A DNA stretch of 64,000 nt from positions 62,001-126,000 of the forward strand of contig NZ_SORE01000003.1 of the NCBI RefSeq assembly GCF_004366595.1. Direction: 5' to 3'. The position numbers and the translations under genes were made by a program. Shown in pieces: positions 48,061 to 56,983 of the stretch. This DNA comes from Paraburkholderia rhizosphaerae (GTDB taxonomy: Bacteria > Pseudomonadota > Gammaproteobacteria > Burkholderiales > Burkholderiaceae). Every line of letters starts with the position of its first letter. Positions within the stretch are counted from its first letter, which is position 1. Below the pieces are notes generated by a model, which was given only the letters and a program-made list of their open reading frames with translations, was not told the DNA's origin and searched no databases.

Positions 48061-48384
48061 TTACAGCAGCAGTCGAAGTACCGTAAACACCACCATCCCG
48101 ACGACAATCGTCTCGACCATGCTGCGCCGCAGCAAATACCAGACGAAACCCGCAAGCGTCGCGTAAAAATCGTGATTCGCGAGTGCGAACGACACGCCGT
48201 CGTCGGTCACCAGCACGTCCGGCAGCACGACCGCGATCAGCGCGGCTGCCGGCGCGTAACGCAACATTCGCTGCACGCGCTCGGGCAGCACGGTGCGCTC
48301 GCCGCCGATCAGAAACAACGCGCGCGTGAGCGCGGTGACGAGCATCATGCCGAGAATCGCGAACCAGATATAGGTGGCACTCAT
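48061..48384 (-). CDS. azlD: AzlD-family branched-chain amino acid export subunit
   Basis: A 107 aa small membrane protein with about three or four helices (YIWFAILGMMLVTALTRAL, AAALIAVVLPDVLV, VVGMVVFTVLRLLL). The conserved LP.R..R.LRYAP segment reads LPERVQRMLRYAP. It pairs with AzlC in exporters of branched-chain amino acids. The ATG overlaps the azlC stop as ATGA. A longer open frame through azlC is an artefact of another frame. Confidence 0.85.
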   Translation of the reverse strand: MSATYIWFAILGMMLVTALTRALFLIGGERTVLPERVQRMLRYAPAAALIAVVLPDVLVTDDGVSFALANHDFYATLAGFVWYLLRRSMVETIVVGMVVFTVLRLLL

Positions 48385-49151
48385 TGCCGGTCTCCAGCGC
48401 CGTCGCGGATGCGGCGCAAATCGGCGCGCTCGACCATCAGGTCGGTCGCACTGCCCGCCGCGATCGCGGCGATCACCGCAAGCGGCAGCGCGAGCCGGTA
48501 CGGCAAGTCGAACAGCAGCAGCGACACGACGCCTGCCACCGCGACCGCGGCGAGCGTCGAGCGGTTCGCGATCGCCGACACCATGATGGGAATCAGCGCC
48601 AGCGTGCCCGCGAGGCCCAGCCCCCAGTTGTCCGGAAACAGGCTCGCCAGCAGGATGCCGATGACCGACGACACCTGCCACGACACCCAGCTCGCGACCG
48701 CCATGCCCCAGAAGAACGGCTCCTTGCCGGGCACATAGCCGGTCGCGAACGACTTCTTCTGGAACAACAGGTAAATGATGTCGCCGTTGAAATAGCCGAC
48801 GAGAAGCCGCCGCCACAGCGGCAGATACGCGAAATGCGGCGCGAGCCCGGCGCTGAAGATCACAAAGCGCGTGTTGACCATCGCGGCGGTGAGCAGCACG
48901 GTCCAGATCGGCAGCTTCGCGGCCAGCAGCGGCAGCACCGCGAGTTGCGACGAGCCTGCATAGACCAGCAGCGACATGCCGAGTGCCTGCGGCACGGTCA
49001 TCACCGACTTGCTCATCGCGATGCCGGTCACCAGCCCCCACGAGAAGATAGCCATCAAGGTCGGCGAATAGGTGCGCAGGCCTTCGTGAAACGCGCGGCG
49101 ATCGGGTTCGGACAGGCGAGCGAGCATGAGACTGAGGACGCCGGTGCGCAT
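48381..49151 (-). CDS. azlC: AzlC-family branched-chain amino acid exporter large subunit
   Basis: A 256 aa inner-membrane protein with about six to seven helices. Family features include FHEGLRTYSPTLMAIFSWGLVTGIAM near residue 21 and LLVYAGSSQLAVLPLLAAKLPIWTVLLTAAMVNTRFVIFS. It is coupled to azlD by a 4-bp overlap. The divergent neighbour is ilvE, the branched-chain aminotransferase, which fits a role in controlling branched-chain amino acid levels. Confidence 0.88.
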   Translation of the reverse strand: MRTGVLSLMLARLSEPDRRAFHEGLRTYSPTLMAIFSWGLVTGIAMSKSVMTVPQALGMSLLVYAGSSQLAVLPLLAAKLPIWTVLLTAAMVNTRFVIFSAGLAPHFAYLPLWRRLLVGYFNGDIIYLLFQKKSFATGYVPGKEPFFWGMAVASWVSWQVSSVIGILLASLFPDNWGLGLAGTLALIPIMVSAIANRSTLAAVAVAGVVSLLLFDLPYRLALPLAVIAAIAAGSATDLMVERADLRRIRDGAGDRQ

Positions 49152-49455
49152 GGTGGCACGCCGGCAAATAGCGTTGCCAGACCTTGACGGTCCCGCAACG
49201 TAGGCGGATACGTGTTATGGGTGCGCGGAATTATAGCGTCCGCCCCGCCCAGGAATGTCCGGTCGGCATACAAAAGACGCTAAAATAATGATCTTCGCCG
49301 CCTCGCGCGCGCTGCAACAGCCCATTTTTGCAGCCTGACGCAAGGTCAAGCCTGTTCATGAAGCGCGCCTCGTCGGGCGGGCTCATTCGGGCCACGGCTT
49401 TGTCGTTGCACTCTCGCAATCAATTATTCGCACTAGCACCGCCCTGGAGAATCGT
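49152..49455. other. Divergent promoter region between azlC and ilvE
   Basis: 304 bp, no gene. An AT-rich spot TAAAATAATG near 49281-49290 could be a -10 region reading toward ilvE, but the matching -35 is poor. No leader peptide or attenuator hairpin is evident. Confidence 0.35.
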
Positions 49456-50379
49456 ATGTCACTGGCCGACCGCGACGGCAAGATCTGGATGGATGGCAAG
49501 CTCATCGACTGGCGCGATGCCAAGATTCATGTGCTCACCCACACGCTGCACTACGGGATGGGCGTTTTCGAAGGCGTACGCGCATATAAGACGGTCGACG
49601 GCGGTACTTCCATTTTCCGCCTGAAAGAACATACGAAGCGCCTCTTCAACTCGGCGAAGATCTTCCAGATGGACGTGCCGTTCGACCAGGAAACGATCTC
49701 CGCCGCGCAGCGCGAGGTGGTGCGTGAAAACAAGCTCGAATCGTGCTACCTGCGTCCGATCGTCTGGGTCGGCTCGGAAAAGCTCGGCGTGTCCGCGCGC
49801 GGCAACACGATCCACGTCGCGATCGCCGCATGGCCGTGGGGCGCGTACCTCGGCGAAGACGGCATGAACAAGGGCATCCGCGTGAAGACGTCGTCGTTCA
49901 CGCGCCATCACGTGAACGTGTCGATGGTGCGTGCGAAGGCATCGGGCTGGTACGTGAACTCGATCCTCGCGAACCAGGAAGCGACCGCCGACGGTTACGA
50001 CGAGGCGCTGCTGCTCGACGTCGACGGTTACGTGTCCGAAGGCTCGGGCGAGAACTTCTTCCTCGTCAACAACGGCAAGCTGTACACGCCTGACCTGTCG
50101 TCGTGCCTCGACGGCATTACGCGCGATACGGTCATCACGCTGGCGAAAGACGCCGGCATCGAAGTGATCGAAAAGCGCATTACGCGGGACGAGGTCTATA
50201 CCGCCGACGAAGCGTTCTTCACCGGCACCGCCGCTGAAGTCACGCCGATCCGCGAACTCGACAACCGTACGATCGGCGCCGGCACGCGCGGCCCGATCAC
50301 CGGGAAGCTGCAGTCCGCATTTTTCGATATCGTGAACGGCAGGAGCGCGAAGTACGCGCACTGGCTCACGAAAGTCTGA
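49456..50379 (+). CDS. ilvE: Branched-chain amino acid aminotransferase
   Basis: A 307 aa class IV PLP aminotransferase for Val, Leu and Ile. The N-terminus DRDGKIWMDGKLIDWRDAKIHVLTH is typical. The PLP Lys is K161 in VRAKASGWYVNS. It also has GYVSEGSGENFFLV and the FFTGTAAEVTPIRELDNR phosphate-binding region. A GGAGAA ribosome-binding site precedes the ATG. The next gene encodes a small zinc-finger protein, the order usual in this group. Confidence 0.95.
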   Translation: MSLADRDGKIWMDGKLIDWRDAKIHVLTHTLHYGMGVFEGVRAYKTVDGGTSIFRLKEHTKRLFNSAKIFQMDVPFDQETISAAQREVVRENKLESCYLRPIVWVGSEKLGVSARGNTIHVAIAAWPWGAYLGEDGMNKGIRVKTSSFTRHHVNVSMVRAKASGWYVNSILANQEATADGYDEALLLDVDGYVSEGSGENFFLVNNGKLYTPDLSSCLDGITRDTVITLAKDAGIEVIEKRITRDEVYTADEAFFTGTAAEVTPIRELDNRTIGAGTRGPITGKLQSAFFDIVNGRSAKYAHWLTKV

Positions 50380-50396
50380 TTCGAGCAAACCTGAGC

Positions 50397-50415
50397 GGGC
50401 GCGCAACACGCGCCC
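50397..50415. other. Intercistronic hairpin after ilvE
   Basis: GGGCGCG and CGCGCCC pair around CAACA, between ilvE and the small zinc-finger gene. No T-run follows, so it is more likely an mRNA processing or stabilising element than a terminator. Confidence 0.4.
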
Positions 50416-50442
50416 GGCATCCCGCATAGACGAGAAAGCCTC

Positions 50443-50637
50443 ATGAGCGAAATCAAGGAAATGCCGCTGGTCGAGCTGTCGGCAAAAGATCTGCCCGCTT
50501 ACTGCCCGAATCCGGCCATGCCCCGCTGGAGCATGCACCCGCGCGTGTTTATCGACGTCACGCACGGCGAAGCGCGCTGCCCGTATTGCGGCACGCGGTA
50601 CAAGCTGCGCGACGGCGAAGTGGTCAAAGGCCACTGA
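50443..50637 (+). CDS. Small CHCC zinc-finger protein
   Basis: A 64 aa protein of the zf-CHCC family, which also includes the mitochondrial complex I subunit NDUFS6. The four zinc ligands are C21, H32, C46 and C49 (YCPNP, MHPRVF, RCPYCG), and the chain ends TRYKLRDGEVVKGH. It lies 63 bp after ilvE and is probably co-transcribed with it. In proteobacteria it is often found between ilvE and LPS genes. Its function is not firmly known; a link to respiratory complex assembly is suggested only by the NDUFS6 similarity. Confidence 0.88.
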   Translation: MSEIKEMPLVELSAKDLPAYCPNPAMPRWSMHPRVFIDVTHGEARCPYCGTRYKLRDGEVVKGH

Positions 50638-51015
50638 AGCCGGCAGGCATCCGGGTCGCGCGTGCTGTGTCGCCGTTGGGTTCGACGGTCCGCCTGGCGG
50701 CGGTCGAAGCAGCGGTCAAACCGGCGGACAAAGCAGTGGCCGAAGCAGCGGGCGAAACAGCCGCCGAATGGGCACATTTGCCGTCGCGCGTAGCGCTCGT
50801 CGCGACGTGAGCGCGCGAACGGCAGCGCAACCCCTGATGCCTCTGCCGGGAGTGCTGACCGGAGTGAACGACGCGTATCGTCGTCCAAACGCGCGATATC
50901 ACGCGTTCTCCGGTTTGCGCTGCGGGCGCGTGTCCACGTCTCTTTTAAACCTGCAACCTGAACGCCGCACGCGATCGCGCGCGGCGCTTATTTTCGACAT
51001 CGGAAACCCACCCTG
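50638..51015. other. Gap between the zinc-finger gene and waaF
   Basis: 378 bp with biased, repeat-like codon patterns (GCGG/CAGC-rich) but no gene with a start context. It ends with a GC-rich hairpin plus TTATTTT, listed separately. Confidence 0.4.
50961..50995 (+). terminator. Terminator-like hairpin upstream of waaF
   Basis: The arms CGCCGC (50963-50968) and GCGGCG (50981-50986) close a stem with an inner CGCG...CGCG extension and one mismatch, followed by TTATTTTC. It would end the ilvE transcript; waaF starts 21 bp further on, so read-through is likely. Confidence 0.5.
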
Positions 51016-52041
51016 ATGCGTCGCGCGTTGGTTATCGCACCGAACTGGATCGGTGACGCATTGATGGCGCAGCCGTTCGTCGCGCGCCTCGTCAAATTGC
51101 ATCCGCGCATCGTGATCGATGCGCTCGCGCCTACCTGGGTCGCCCCGGTGCTTGAACGGATGCCCGAGATCCGCGATGTCTACGCGACCGATCTCGCGCA
51201 CGGCAAGCTGCAAATATTGCGCCGCTGGCAGTTGGCGAGCGACCTGCGCGATGTCGGCTACGACGCCGCGTACGTGCTGCCGAACTCACTGAAGTCGGCG
51301 CTCGTGCCCTGGCTCGCGGGCATCCCGCTGCGCATCGGTTACACCGGTGAAAGCCGCTACGGCCTGTTGAACGTGCGTCACGCAAACCCGCGCAAGGACG
51401 AACGTCCGCCGATGGTCGGCCACTATGCGGCGCTCGCGTACGCACCCGGCGCCAACGTGCCAGGCGATCTGCCGGTGCCGCGCCTCGACGCCGACCTGAA
51501 CGAGGCGTCGCGCGTATCGGCGCGCTTTAACCTCGATACGCGCGTGCCGCTGCTCGTTTTCTGCCCGGGCGCCGAATACGGTCCCGCGAAGCGCTGGCCG
51601 CCCGAGCATTTCGCGGCGCTCGCGCAAATGGTCGGCCAGTCGTTCCCGTACACGCAGATCGTCGCGCTCGGCTCGCCGAAAGACGCGCCCATCGCGCAGG
51701 CGATCGCCGACCGTGCGCCGAACGTACGCAACCTGTGCGGCCAGACCGCGTTGGGTGAGGCGTGCGCGCTGATTACGCGGGCCAATGCGGTCGTCACCAA
51801 CGATTCGGGCCTGATGCACGTTGCCGCCGCGCTGCGCCGGCCGCTGGTCGCGGTGTTCGGATCGACTGATCCGCGCCACACCCCGCCCCTGTCGGACCTT
51901 GCAAAGGTACAATGGCTGCATCTCGAATGCAGTCCGTGCTTCGAACGCGAATGTCCGCTGGGTCATCTGAACTGTCTGCGGCAACTGAGCGCTGAGCAGG
52001 TATTCGATGACTTGCGGGGTATGTTGATCGCGCAGCGGTAG
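51016..52041 (+). CDS. waaF: ADP-heptose:LPS heptosyltransferase II
   Basis: A 341 aa GT9 glycosyltransferase adding the second heptose to the LPS inner core, at the cytoplasmic face. It begins MRRALVIAPNWIGDALMAQPFV and contains YTGESRYGLLN, the donor-site FCPGAEYGPAKRWP and VVTNDSGLMHVAAALRRPLVAVFGSTDPRHTPP, and a C-terminal Cys cluster (CSPCFERECPLGHLNC). Length and motifs fit WaaF rather than WaaC. Confidence 0.93.
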   Translation: MRRALVIAPNWIGDALMAQPFVARLVKLHPRIVIDALAPTWVAPVLERMPEIRDVYATDLAHGKLQILRRWQLASDLRDVGYDAAYVLPNSLKSALVPWLAGIPLRIGYTGESRYGLLNVRHANPRKDERPPMVGHYAALAYAPGANVPGDLPVPRLDADLNEASRVSARFNLDTRVPLLVFCPGAEYGPAKRWPPEHFAALAQMVGQSFPYTQIVALGSPKDAPIAQAIADRAPNVRNLCGQTALGEACALITRANAVVTNDSGLMHVAAALRRPLVAVFGSTDPRHTPPLSDLAKVQWLHLECSPCFERECPLGHLNCLRQLSAEQVFDDLRGMLIAQR

Positions 52042-52299
52042 GCCACGCGGGTTTCGCAACGTCTGGCCCCGGTTGACCGCGCAGGGCAGGCCCGCCACGT
52101 CCGGCCCACGCTGCACGAGCGGCAAGTCATGGGCGCGTCTTGCGGCACGGGCATTCTCGCGGTTGTTCGCTGCCGCCGGCGGTGGACGCCCCGGTGCACG
52201 AAATGCACGCGGTGCGCGATGCTCGCATCCAGCGCCCGCCGCCCGTCGATGCCGTATGACCTGCAACCGCGCACGCCGCGCCTAACAGACTGACGAGCC

Positions 52300-52746
52300 A
52301 TGCCACGTTTCGCCCACATCTTCGAAGCCGCTGCGGATACCCTCAACGCCTATTACCAGGCGATCGCGGAGGTCAATATCGAGAGTCTGATGGGCCTGTG
52401 GATCGACGAGGAGTTCGTCACCTGCATCTGTGCGGATGGCTCGCATCTGCATGGTCTCGAGCAGATCCGGGCGGGACTCACCGCGCAGCTGGAGGCGACA
52501 CCGGTGTCGATCGAACCGCTCGACATCCGCGTGTACGACAGCCTCGGCACGGTCGTCTACGCGATTGCCGAAGCCCATCGGCCGGCGAACCCGGCGGCCA
52601 CGCCGGCGATGGTGTTCACCACCTACGTGATGGTCCATGAACGTGGCGAATGGCGCATTGCGCATATCCACGCGAGTGCGATGCCGAACGAAACCGCGTC
52701 GCAATTCGCTGCCAAAATGAGGCACGGCCAGGGGCCACTGCATTGA
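52300..52746 (+). CDS. SnoaL/NTF2-like domain protein
   Basis: A 148 aa protein with the cone-shaped NTF2-like fold: helix FEAAADTLNAYYQAIAEVNIESLMGLWID, then EEFVTCICADGSHLHGLEQIRAGL and a C-terminal sheet ending VMVHERGEWRIAHIHASAM. This is the pattern of SnoaL-like and DUF4440 proteins. It lies 258 bp downstream of waaF on the same strand and 39 bp before the alpha/beta hydrolase gene. The ligand or reaction is unknown. Confidence 0.75.
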   Translation: MPRFAHIFEAAADTLNAYYQAIAEVNIESLMGLWIDEEFVTCICADGSHLHGLEQIRAGLTAQLEATPVSIEPLDIRVYDSLGTVVYAIAEAHRPANPAATPAMVFTTYVMVHERGEWRIAHIHASAMPNETASQFAAKMRHGQGPLH

Positions 52747-52785
52747 GCGACGGCAAGATGCCTCGCTGATTCGACCGGTACTGCA

Positions 52786-53847
52786 ATGAGCACGACGCGC
52801 GACAAACCCGTTTCCTCCACGCGACACCGCGCTGCGGCGGCGGTCGAGGCAACGGTCGACATGCTCTACCGCGCGCCGCTCTGGCTGCCGAACAACCACG
52901 CTCAGACCATCGTACCGGCGCTGTTCGGGCGCCGTCCCACGGTGAACTATCGACGCGAGCGCTGGGACACGCCGGACGGCGACTTTATCGATCTCGACTG
53001 GCTGGTTCACGAGCCGCAATACGCGCCGACCGGGCGGACGCCCGAGGGCGCGCCGCTGTTCGTGCTGTTCCATGGGCTCGAGGGCAGTTCGACGTCGCAC
53101 TACGCGCTCGCGCTGGTGGATGCCGCGCATCGCCGCGGCTGGCATGCGGTAGTACCGCACTTTCGCAGTTGCAGCGGACCGCTGAACCTGCTGCCGCGCT
53201 TTTATCACCTCGTCGATAGCGACGAAGTCGACTGGGTACTGCGGCGGCTGCGCGACGCGCATCGCGGGCCGCTCGTCGTGGCCGGCGTGTCGCTGGGCGG
53301 CAGCGTGCTGCTGCGCTGGCTCGGCGAGCGGCGCGAAGATGCCTCGTTCGTCGCGGCAGCGGCGGCCATTTCCGCGCCGCTCGACGTGCACGCGGGCGGA
53401 CGCGCGCTATCGCAGGGCTTCGGCATGGTCTACACGCGCAGCTTCCTGAAAACGCTGAAGAAGAAAGCGCAACGCAAGCTCACGCAATACCCGGGACTTT
53501 TCGATCTGGACACGATGCTGTCAAGCCGCACGATGTTCGAGTTCGACGACGTCGTCACCGCACCGCTGCACGGCTTCCGCAATGCCGACGATTACTGGAC
53601 GCGCGCCGCGACGCGCCCGTGGTTACCGGAAATCAGGGTGCCGACGCTGGTGCTGAACGCGCGCAACGATCCATTTTTGCCCGGGACGGTATTGCCGTCG
53701 CCGCATCAGGTATCGGCCGCGGTCGAACTCGATCAGCCGACCGACGGCGGACATGTCGGCTTCATGACCGGACCGTTTCCCGGCAGGATCGACTGGCTGT
53801 CGCGGCGGGTCTTCGGTTACTTCGAACCTTTCACCGAGCATGGATGA
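52786..53847 (+). CDS. YheT-family alpha/beta hydrolase
   Basis: A 353 aa predicted hydrolase of the YheT/EMB8 family. It has the signature PLWLPNNHAQTIVPALFGRRP near 25-45, the oxyanion motif FHGLEGSSTSHY and the nucleophile Ser in AGVSLGGSVLLRWLGE. The Asp is in LNARNDPFLPG and the His in DGGHVGFMTG. The natural substrate is uncertain (short-chain esters have been reported for relatives). The stop overlaps the next gene start by 8 bp. Confidence 0.88.
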   Translation: MSTTRDKPVSSTRHRAAAAVEATVDMLYRAPLWLPNNHAQTIVPALFGRRPTVNYRRERWDTPDGDFIDLDWLVHEPQYAPTGRTPEGAPLFVLFHGLEGSSTSHYALALVDAAHRRGWHAVVPHFRSCSGPLNLLPRFYHLVDSDEVDWVLRRLRDAHRGPLVVAGVSLGGSVLLRWLGERREDASFVAAAAAISAPLDVHAGGRALSQGFGMVYTRSFLKTLKKKAQRKLTQYPGLFDLDTMLSSRTMFEFDDVVTAPLHGFRNADDYWTRAATRPWLPEIRVPTLVLNARNDPFLPGTVLPSPHQVSAAVELDQPTDGGHVGFMTGPFPGRIDWLSRRVFGYFEPFTEHG

Positions 53848-54448
53848 GATCGTCAAACAGGCGCTCGCCAAATGGCCGAACGTGCCGCATTGCACCGGCT
53901 GGCTGCTGCTCGACCGGCGCGGCACATGGCGGATGCGCGACGACGCGGCGCAGGCGCGCGGCGCGCTCGGCGAGCCGATCCGGCATACCGCGCTGATCGG
54001 CTTTATCAACCGCAATTACGAATGCGACGCGCAAGGCCAGTGGTTCTTTCAGAATGGACCGCAGCGCGTGTACGTCGAGCTGGTCTATACGCCGTGGATC
54101 GTGCGGCTGGCCGCCGATGATACGAGCGGCGCGCTCGCTCTCACCGACCATGCCGGTCAACCGTTCGAGCCGGCTGCGGTCTTCGTGGACGATGAAGGCG
54201 GCGTGCTGTTTTCCGATAATGCGTCGCCGGTGCGCATCGCGGCGTTGCACGATCACGATCTCGATCTCTTTTCCGAGCATGCCGAACTATCCGCGGATGC
54301 TGCGAACGGCCGGTTCGACTGGCGCGATGGACACGCGTTGCCGCTTCAGTCGATATCGCGAGCGGAAGTCGCGGGACGCTTCGGGTTCGTCGCGAGTCCG
54401 GCAGCGCGGGCAATGGCTGGGACGGCGCCGGGCGGCCAGGAAGTCTAG
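53840..54448 (+). CDS. Conserved betaproteobacterial protein of unknown function
   Basis: A 202 aa soluble protein without a signal peptide or membrane helix. It begins VKQALAKWPNVPHCTGWLLLDRRGTWRMRD and has YECDAQGQWFFQNGPQRVYVELVYTPWIVRL. I recall this as a conserved family of unknown function in this group (possibly DUF2944, not certain). It overlaps the YheT gene by 8 bp, so the two are translationally coupled and may act together. I assign no function. Confidence 0.75.
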   Translation: MDEIVKQALAKWPNVPHCTGWLLLDRRGTWRMRDDAAQARGALGEPIRHTALIGFINRNYECDAQGQWFFQNGPQRVYVELVYTPWIVRLAADDTSGALALTDHAGQPFEPAAVFVDDEGGVLFSDNASPVRIAALHDHDLDLFSEHAELSADAANGRFDWRDGHALPLQSISRAEVAGRFGFVASPAARAMAGTAPGGQEV

Positions 54449-54471
54449 CTTCGGCGCGCTGCTCACCGCTT

Positions 54472-56241
54472 TCAACTATTGTCCTTCTCCTCCTGCCGCT
54501 CTTCCTTATAGCGCGCCTCGAACTCGTGCAGGCGCGCATCGATCGTCGACAGATCGTAGTACCCCGCCGTTTTGATATCGCGCGCTTCCTTCAACTGCCG
54601 GATCGCCGATGGCCACGCGCCTTCGAGTGCGAATTGCTCGGCAAGCGCCCGATGCTGTGTCAGCGCGTCGCCGCTGCCGGCGCTCGCCTGTGCAAGATAA
54701 AGCCACCAGGCCGGCTGCTGCGGCTCCGCCTCGGTCTCCCGCTGCGCTTGCGCTTGCGCGTCCTTGTAGCGCCGCGCGGTGAGCAGCGTGCGCAAATGCA
54801 TTTCGATCGCCGCATGCGATTGCGGCCAGCGCGTCTGCGCGATTTGCGCGAGCCGTAGCGCATCGTCGTCGTGACCGGCACGCCGCGCGATATCGGCCGC
54901 TAGTACGTCAAGGCTCGGCGAGCCGCGCGTCGCATCGCCTTCCCTGCGTGCATTCGCATCAAACGCCTGACGCGCGGTCGCGAGCGACGCCGCCGCGTCG
55001 TCGTAGCGATCGAGCAGCATCTGCGCGTACGCGATGCCGTACCAGTTCGCGGCGACGTTCAGCGCGGTCTTGTCTTCGATCTCCGAGCGCATCCGCGTGA
55101 TTTCATCGGCGTACTCGCTGCGCGAACGGTCCTGCAGCACGCGCGCTCGCGCACGCACGAAACCATATTCGGACGCCTGGTGCGGCTGCCGGTACGGCGA
55201 GCGGCGCGCGCGGTCGGACATGTCGGCGATGCGCTCACCGGTTAACGGGTGGGTGCGCGCGTAAGCAGGCGCACCCGCGTCGCTCATCGCGGCGCGATCG
55301 AGCCGTTCGAAGAACGCCACCATCCCGTACGGATCGTAGCCTGCGCCTGACATCAGCTGGAAGCCGACGCGGTCCGCTTCGTGCTCGGCCGAACGCGAAA
55401 AGCGCAGCTGATTGTCGACCGCGTACGCCTGACCACCGAGCGCGATCGCGGTGCCGAGATCGCCGCTGTGCGCGAGCACGCCCGCTAGCACGCCAAACAG
55501 AGCACCGGCGAGCGCCGCATAGCCGCTCTTCTCGCTCGCGCTGATCATCCGCGCGATATGCCGCTGCAAGACGTGACCCATTTCGTGGCCGATCACCGAT
55601 GCGAGTTCGGATTCGGTCTGCGTCGCGACGATCAACCCGGTATTCACGCCGATAAAGCCGCCAGGCAGCGAAAACGCATTGATTTGCGGATCGCGCATCG
55701 CAAACAGATCGAAGTCCGGCCGATATCCGCCGATGTATTGCGCGCTCGCGGCCGCCGCGAGCTTCGCCGATACCGAGTTCAGATAGTCGCGGACCAGCCA
55801 GTCGCCGATATAGTCGGGGTCGCGCCGCACCTCGCGCATCACGCGTTCACCGAGCTTGCGCTCGGCCTGCGGCGTCAGTGTGCCGCCGGAGCCATCGCCG
55901 AGATCGGGTAGTTGCTGCGTCGACACGGGCGCGCGCAGGCTCGCATTGCCGCCTGCGTTGCCCGAGAAGCGCGACTGTGCGCCGCCGTACGTGCCGAATA
56001 TGCCCTGTGCGATATCGGGCGGCAGATCGGGAGCCGCGTATTGGTCGAGCGGGCCGGATTCGAGCGGCAAGCCGATCGGTGCACTGCTCGATGAACCGTA
56101 GGACGAACTGCTGGACGAAATACCGGAAGCAGCGGGAGACGAAGCGCCAGGCAAAATGCGGTTCGCGGCTTGCGCAAGTAAAGGCTGCGGTGCGGCAAGC
56201 GCAACGGACAACAACACGGCAAGGAACCGGTTCGAACGCAT
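54472..56241 (-). CDS. bepA: BepA-like periplasmic M48 metalloprotease with TPR domain
   Basis: A 589 aa exported zinc protease with chaperone-like repeats, involved in outer-membrane protein (LptD/BAM) quality control in relatives. A signal peptide ends near AQA (residue 25), followed by a Ser/Gly-rich linker (35-110). The M48 domain has HEMGH (H219, E220, H223) and the third-ligand segment [12 protein letters not shown]. The C-terminal part (about 370-575) is helical with TPR-like repeats ([26 protein letters not shown]). It is about 100 aa longer than E. coli BepA because of the linker. Confidence 0.88.
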   Translation of the reverse strand: MRSNRFLAVLLSVALAAPQPLLAQAANRILPGASSPAASGISSSSSSYGSSSSAPIGLPLESGPLDQYAAPDLPPDIAQGIFGTYGGAQSRFSGNAGGNASLRAPVSTQQLPDLGDGSGGTLTPQAERKLGERVMREVRRDPDYIGDWLVRDYLNSVSAKLAAAASAQYIGGYRPDFDLFAMRDPQINAFSLPGGFIGVNTGLIVATQTESELASVIGHEMGHVLQRHIARMISASEKSGYAALAGALFGVLAGVLAHSGDLGTAIALGGQAYAVDNQLRFSRSAEHEADRVGFQLMSGAGYDPYGMVAFFERLDRAAMSDAGAPAYARTHPLTGERIADMSDRARRSPYRQPHQASEYGFVRARARVLQDRSRSEYADEITRMRSEIEDKTALNVAANWYGIAYAQMLLDRYDDAAASLATARQAFDANARREGDATRGSPSLDVLAADIARRAGHDDDALRLAQIAQTRWPQSHAAIEMHLRTLLTARRYKDAQAQAQRETEAEPQQPAWWLYLAQASAGSGDALTQHRALAEQFALEGAWPSAIRQLKEARDIKTAGYYDLSTIDARLHEFEARYKEERQEEKDNS

Positions 56242-56497
56242 TGCGTGGTGCGCTGTTCGCGTGGTTGAAATTCCGGGACGATTATCGTGGCCCGCGGCAG
56301 TTCATTCTGGATGGTCTCGCACGATTGTAACCAGTCGTGCACCCTGTGACGACCGTGCGAAGACAAGCGGCATATGGTCAAATTCTAGCGCGCGGCGCGC
56401 GGGCGGAATTCAGCGGACGGCGCAAAGAAAGGCCATCGCCTCAGTCAGTCAGCGCCAACCAGTCATAGCGATATTAAAGCGTAACAGGAGCACAACA

Positions 56498-56977
56498 ATG
56501 CCTGAACTCACCCACTTTGACGCGGCCGGCCAGGCGCATATGGTCGATGTCGGCGGTAAAGAGGAGACCCAACGCATCGCGATCGCGCGCGGGTCGATCC
56601 GGATGCTGCCGGATACGTTCGCGTTGATCCGCAGTGGCAATGCGAAGAAAGGCGATGTGATCGGCATCGCGCGGATTGCTGCGATACAGGGCGCGAAGCG
56701 CACCGCCGATCTGATTCCGCTGTGTCACCCCCTGGCGCTCACGCGGGTAACCGTCGATTTCGAACTTGACGACACGCTGCCGGGCGTCCATTGCACCGCA
56801 CAGGTGGAAACCCGCGGCCGCACCGGCGTCGAGATGGAAGCGTTGACCGCCGTGCAGGTCGGGTTGCTGACGGTCTACGATATGTGCAAGGCGGTGGACC
56901 GCGGGATGACCATCACCGACGTCCGCGTGCTCGAGAAGCATGGCGGCAAGTCGGGGGACTGGGTAGCGCCGTTGTAG
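56498..56977 (+). CDS. moaC: Cyclic pyranopterin monophosphate synthase (molybdenum cofactor)
   Basis: A 159 aa enzyme of molybdopterin synthesis acting after MoaA. It starts [24 protein letters not shown]. The active site is in [17 protein letters not shown] (near 72-88), with the catalytic Lys in [12 protein letters not shown] start at ATG 56498, preceded by AGGAG; the long upstream open frame is not coding. It converges on the pglL-type gene with only 6 bp between. Confidence 0.95.
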   Translation: MPELTHFDAAGQAHMVDVGGKEETQRIAIARGSIRMLPDTFALIRSGNAKKGDVIGIARIAAIQGAKRTADLIPLCHPLALTRVTVDFELDDTLPGVHCTAQVETRGRTGVEMEALTAVQVGLLTVYDMCKAVDRGMTITDVRVLEKHGGKSGDWVAPL

Positions 56978-56983
56978 GTCTGA

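Noticed and set aside
56156..56497. Upstream extension of moaC (open frame to 56156)
   Set aside because: The ATG at 56498 has AGGAG and starts the conserved MoaC sequence. The upstream part overlaps the divergent bepA start and shows no features.
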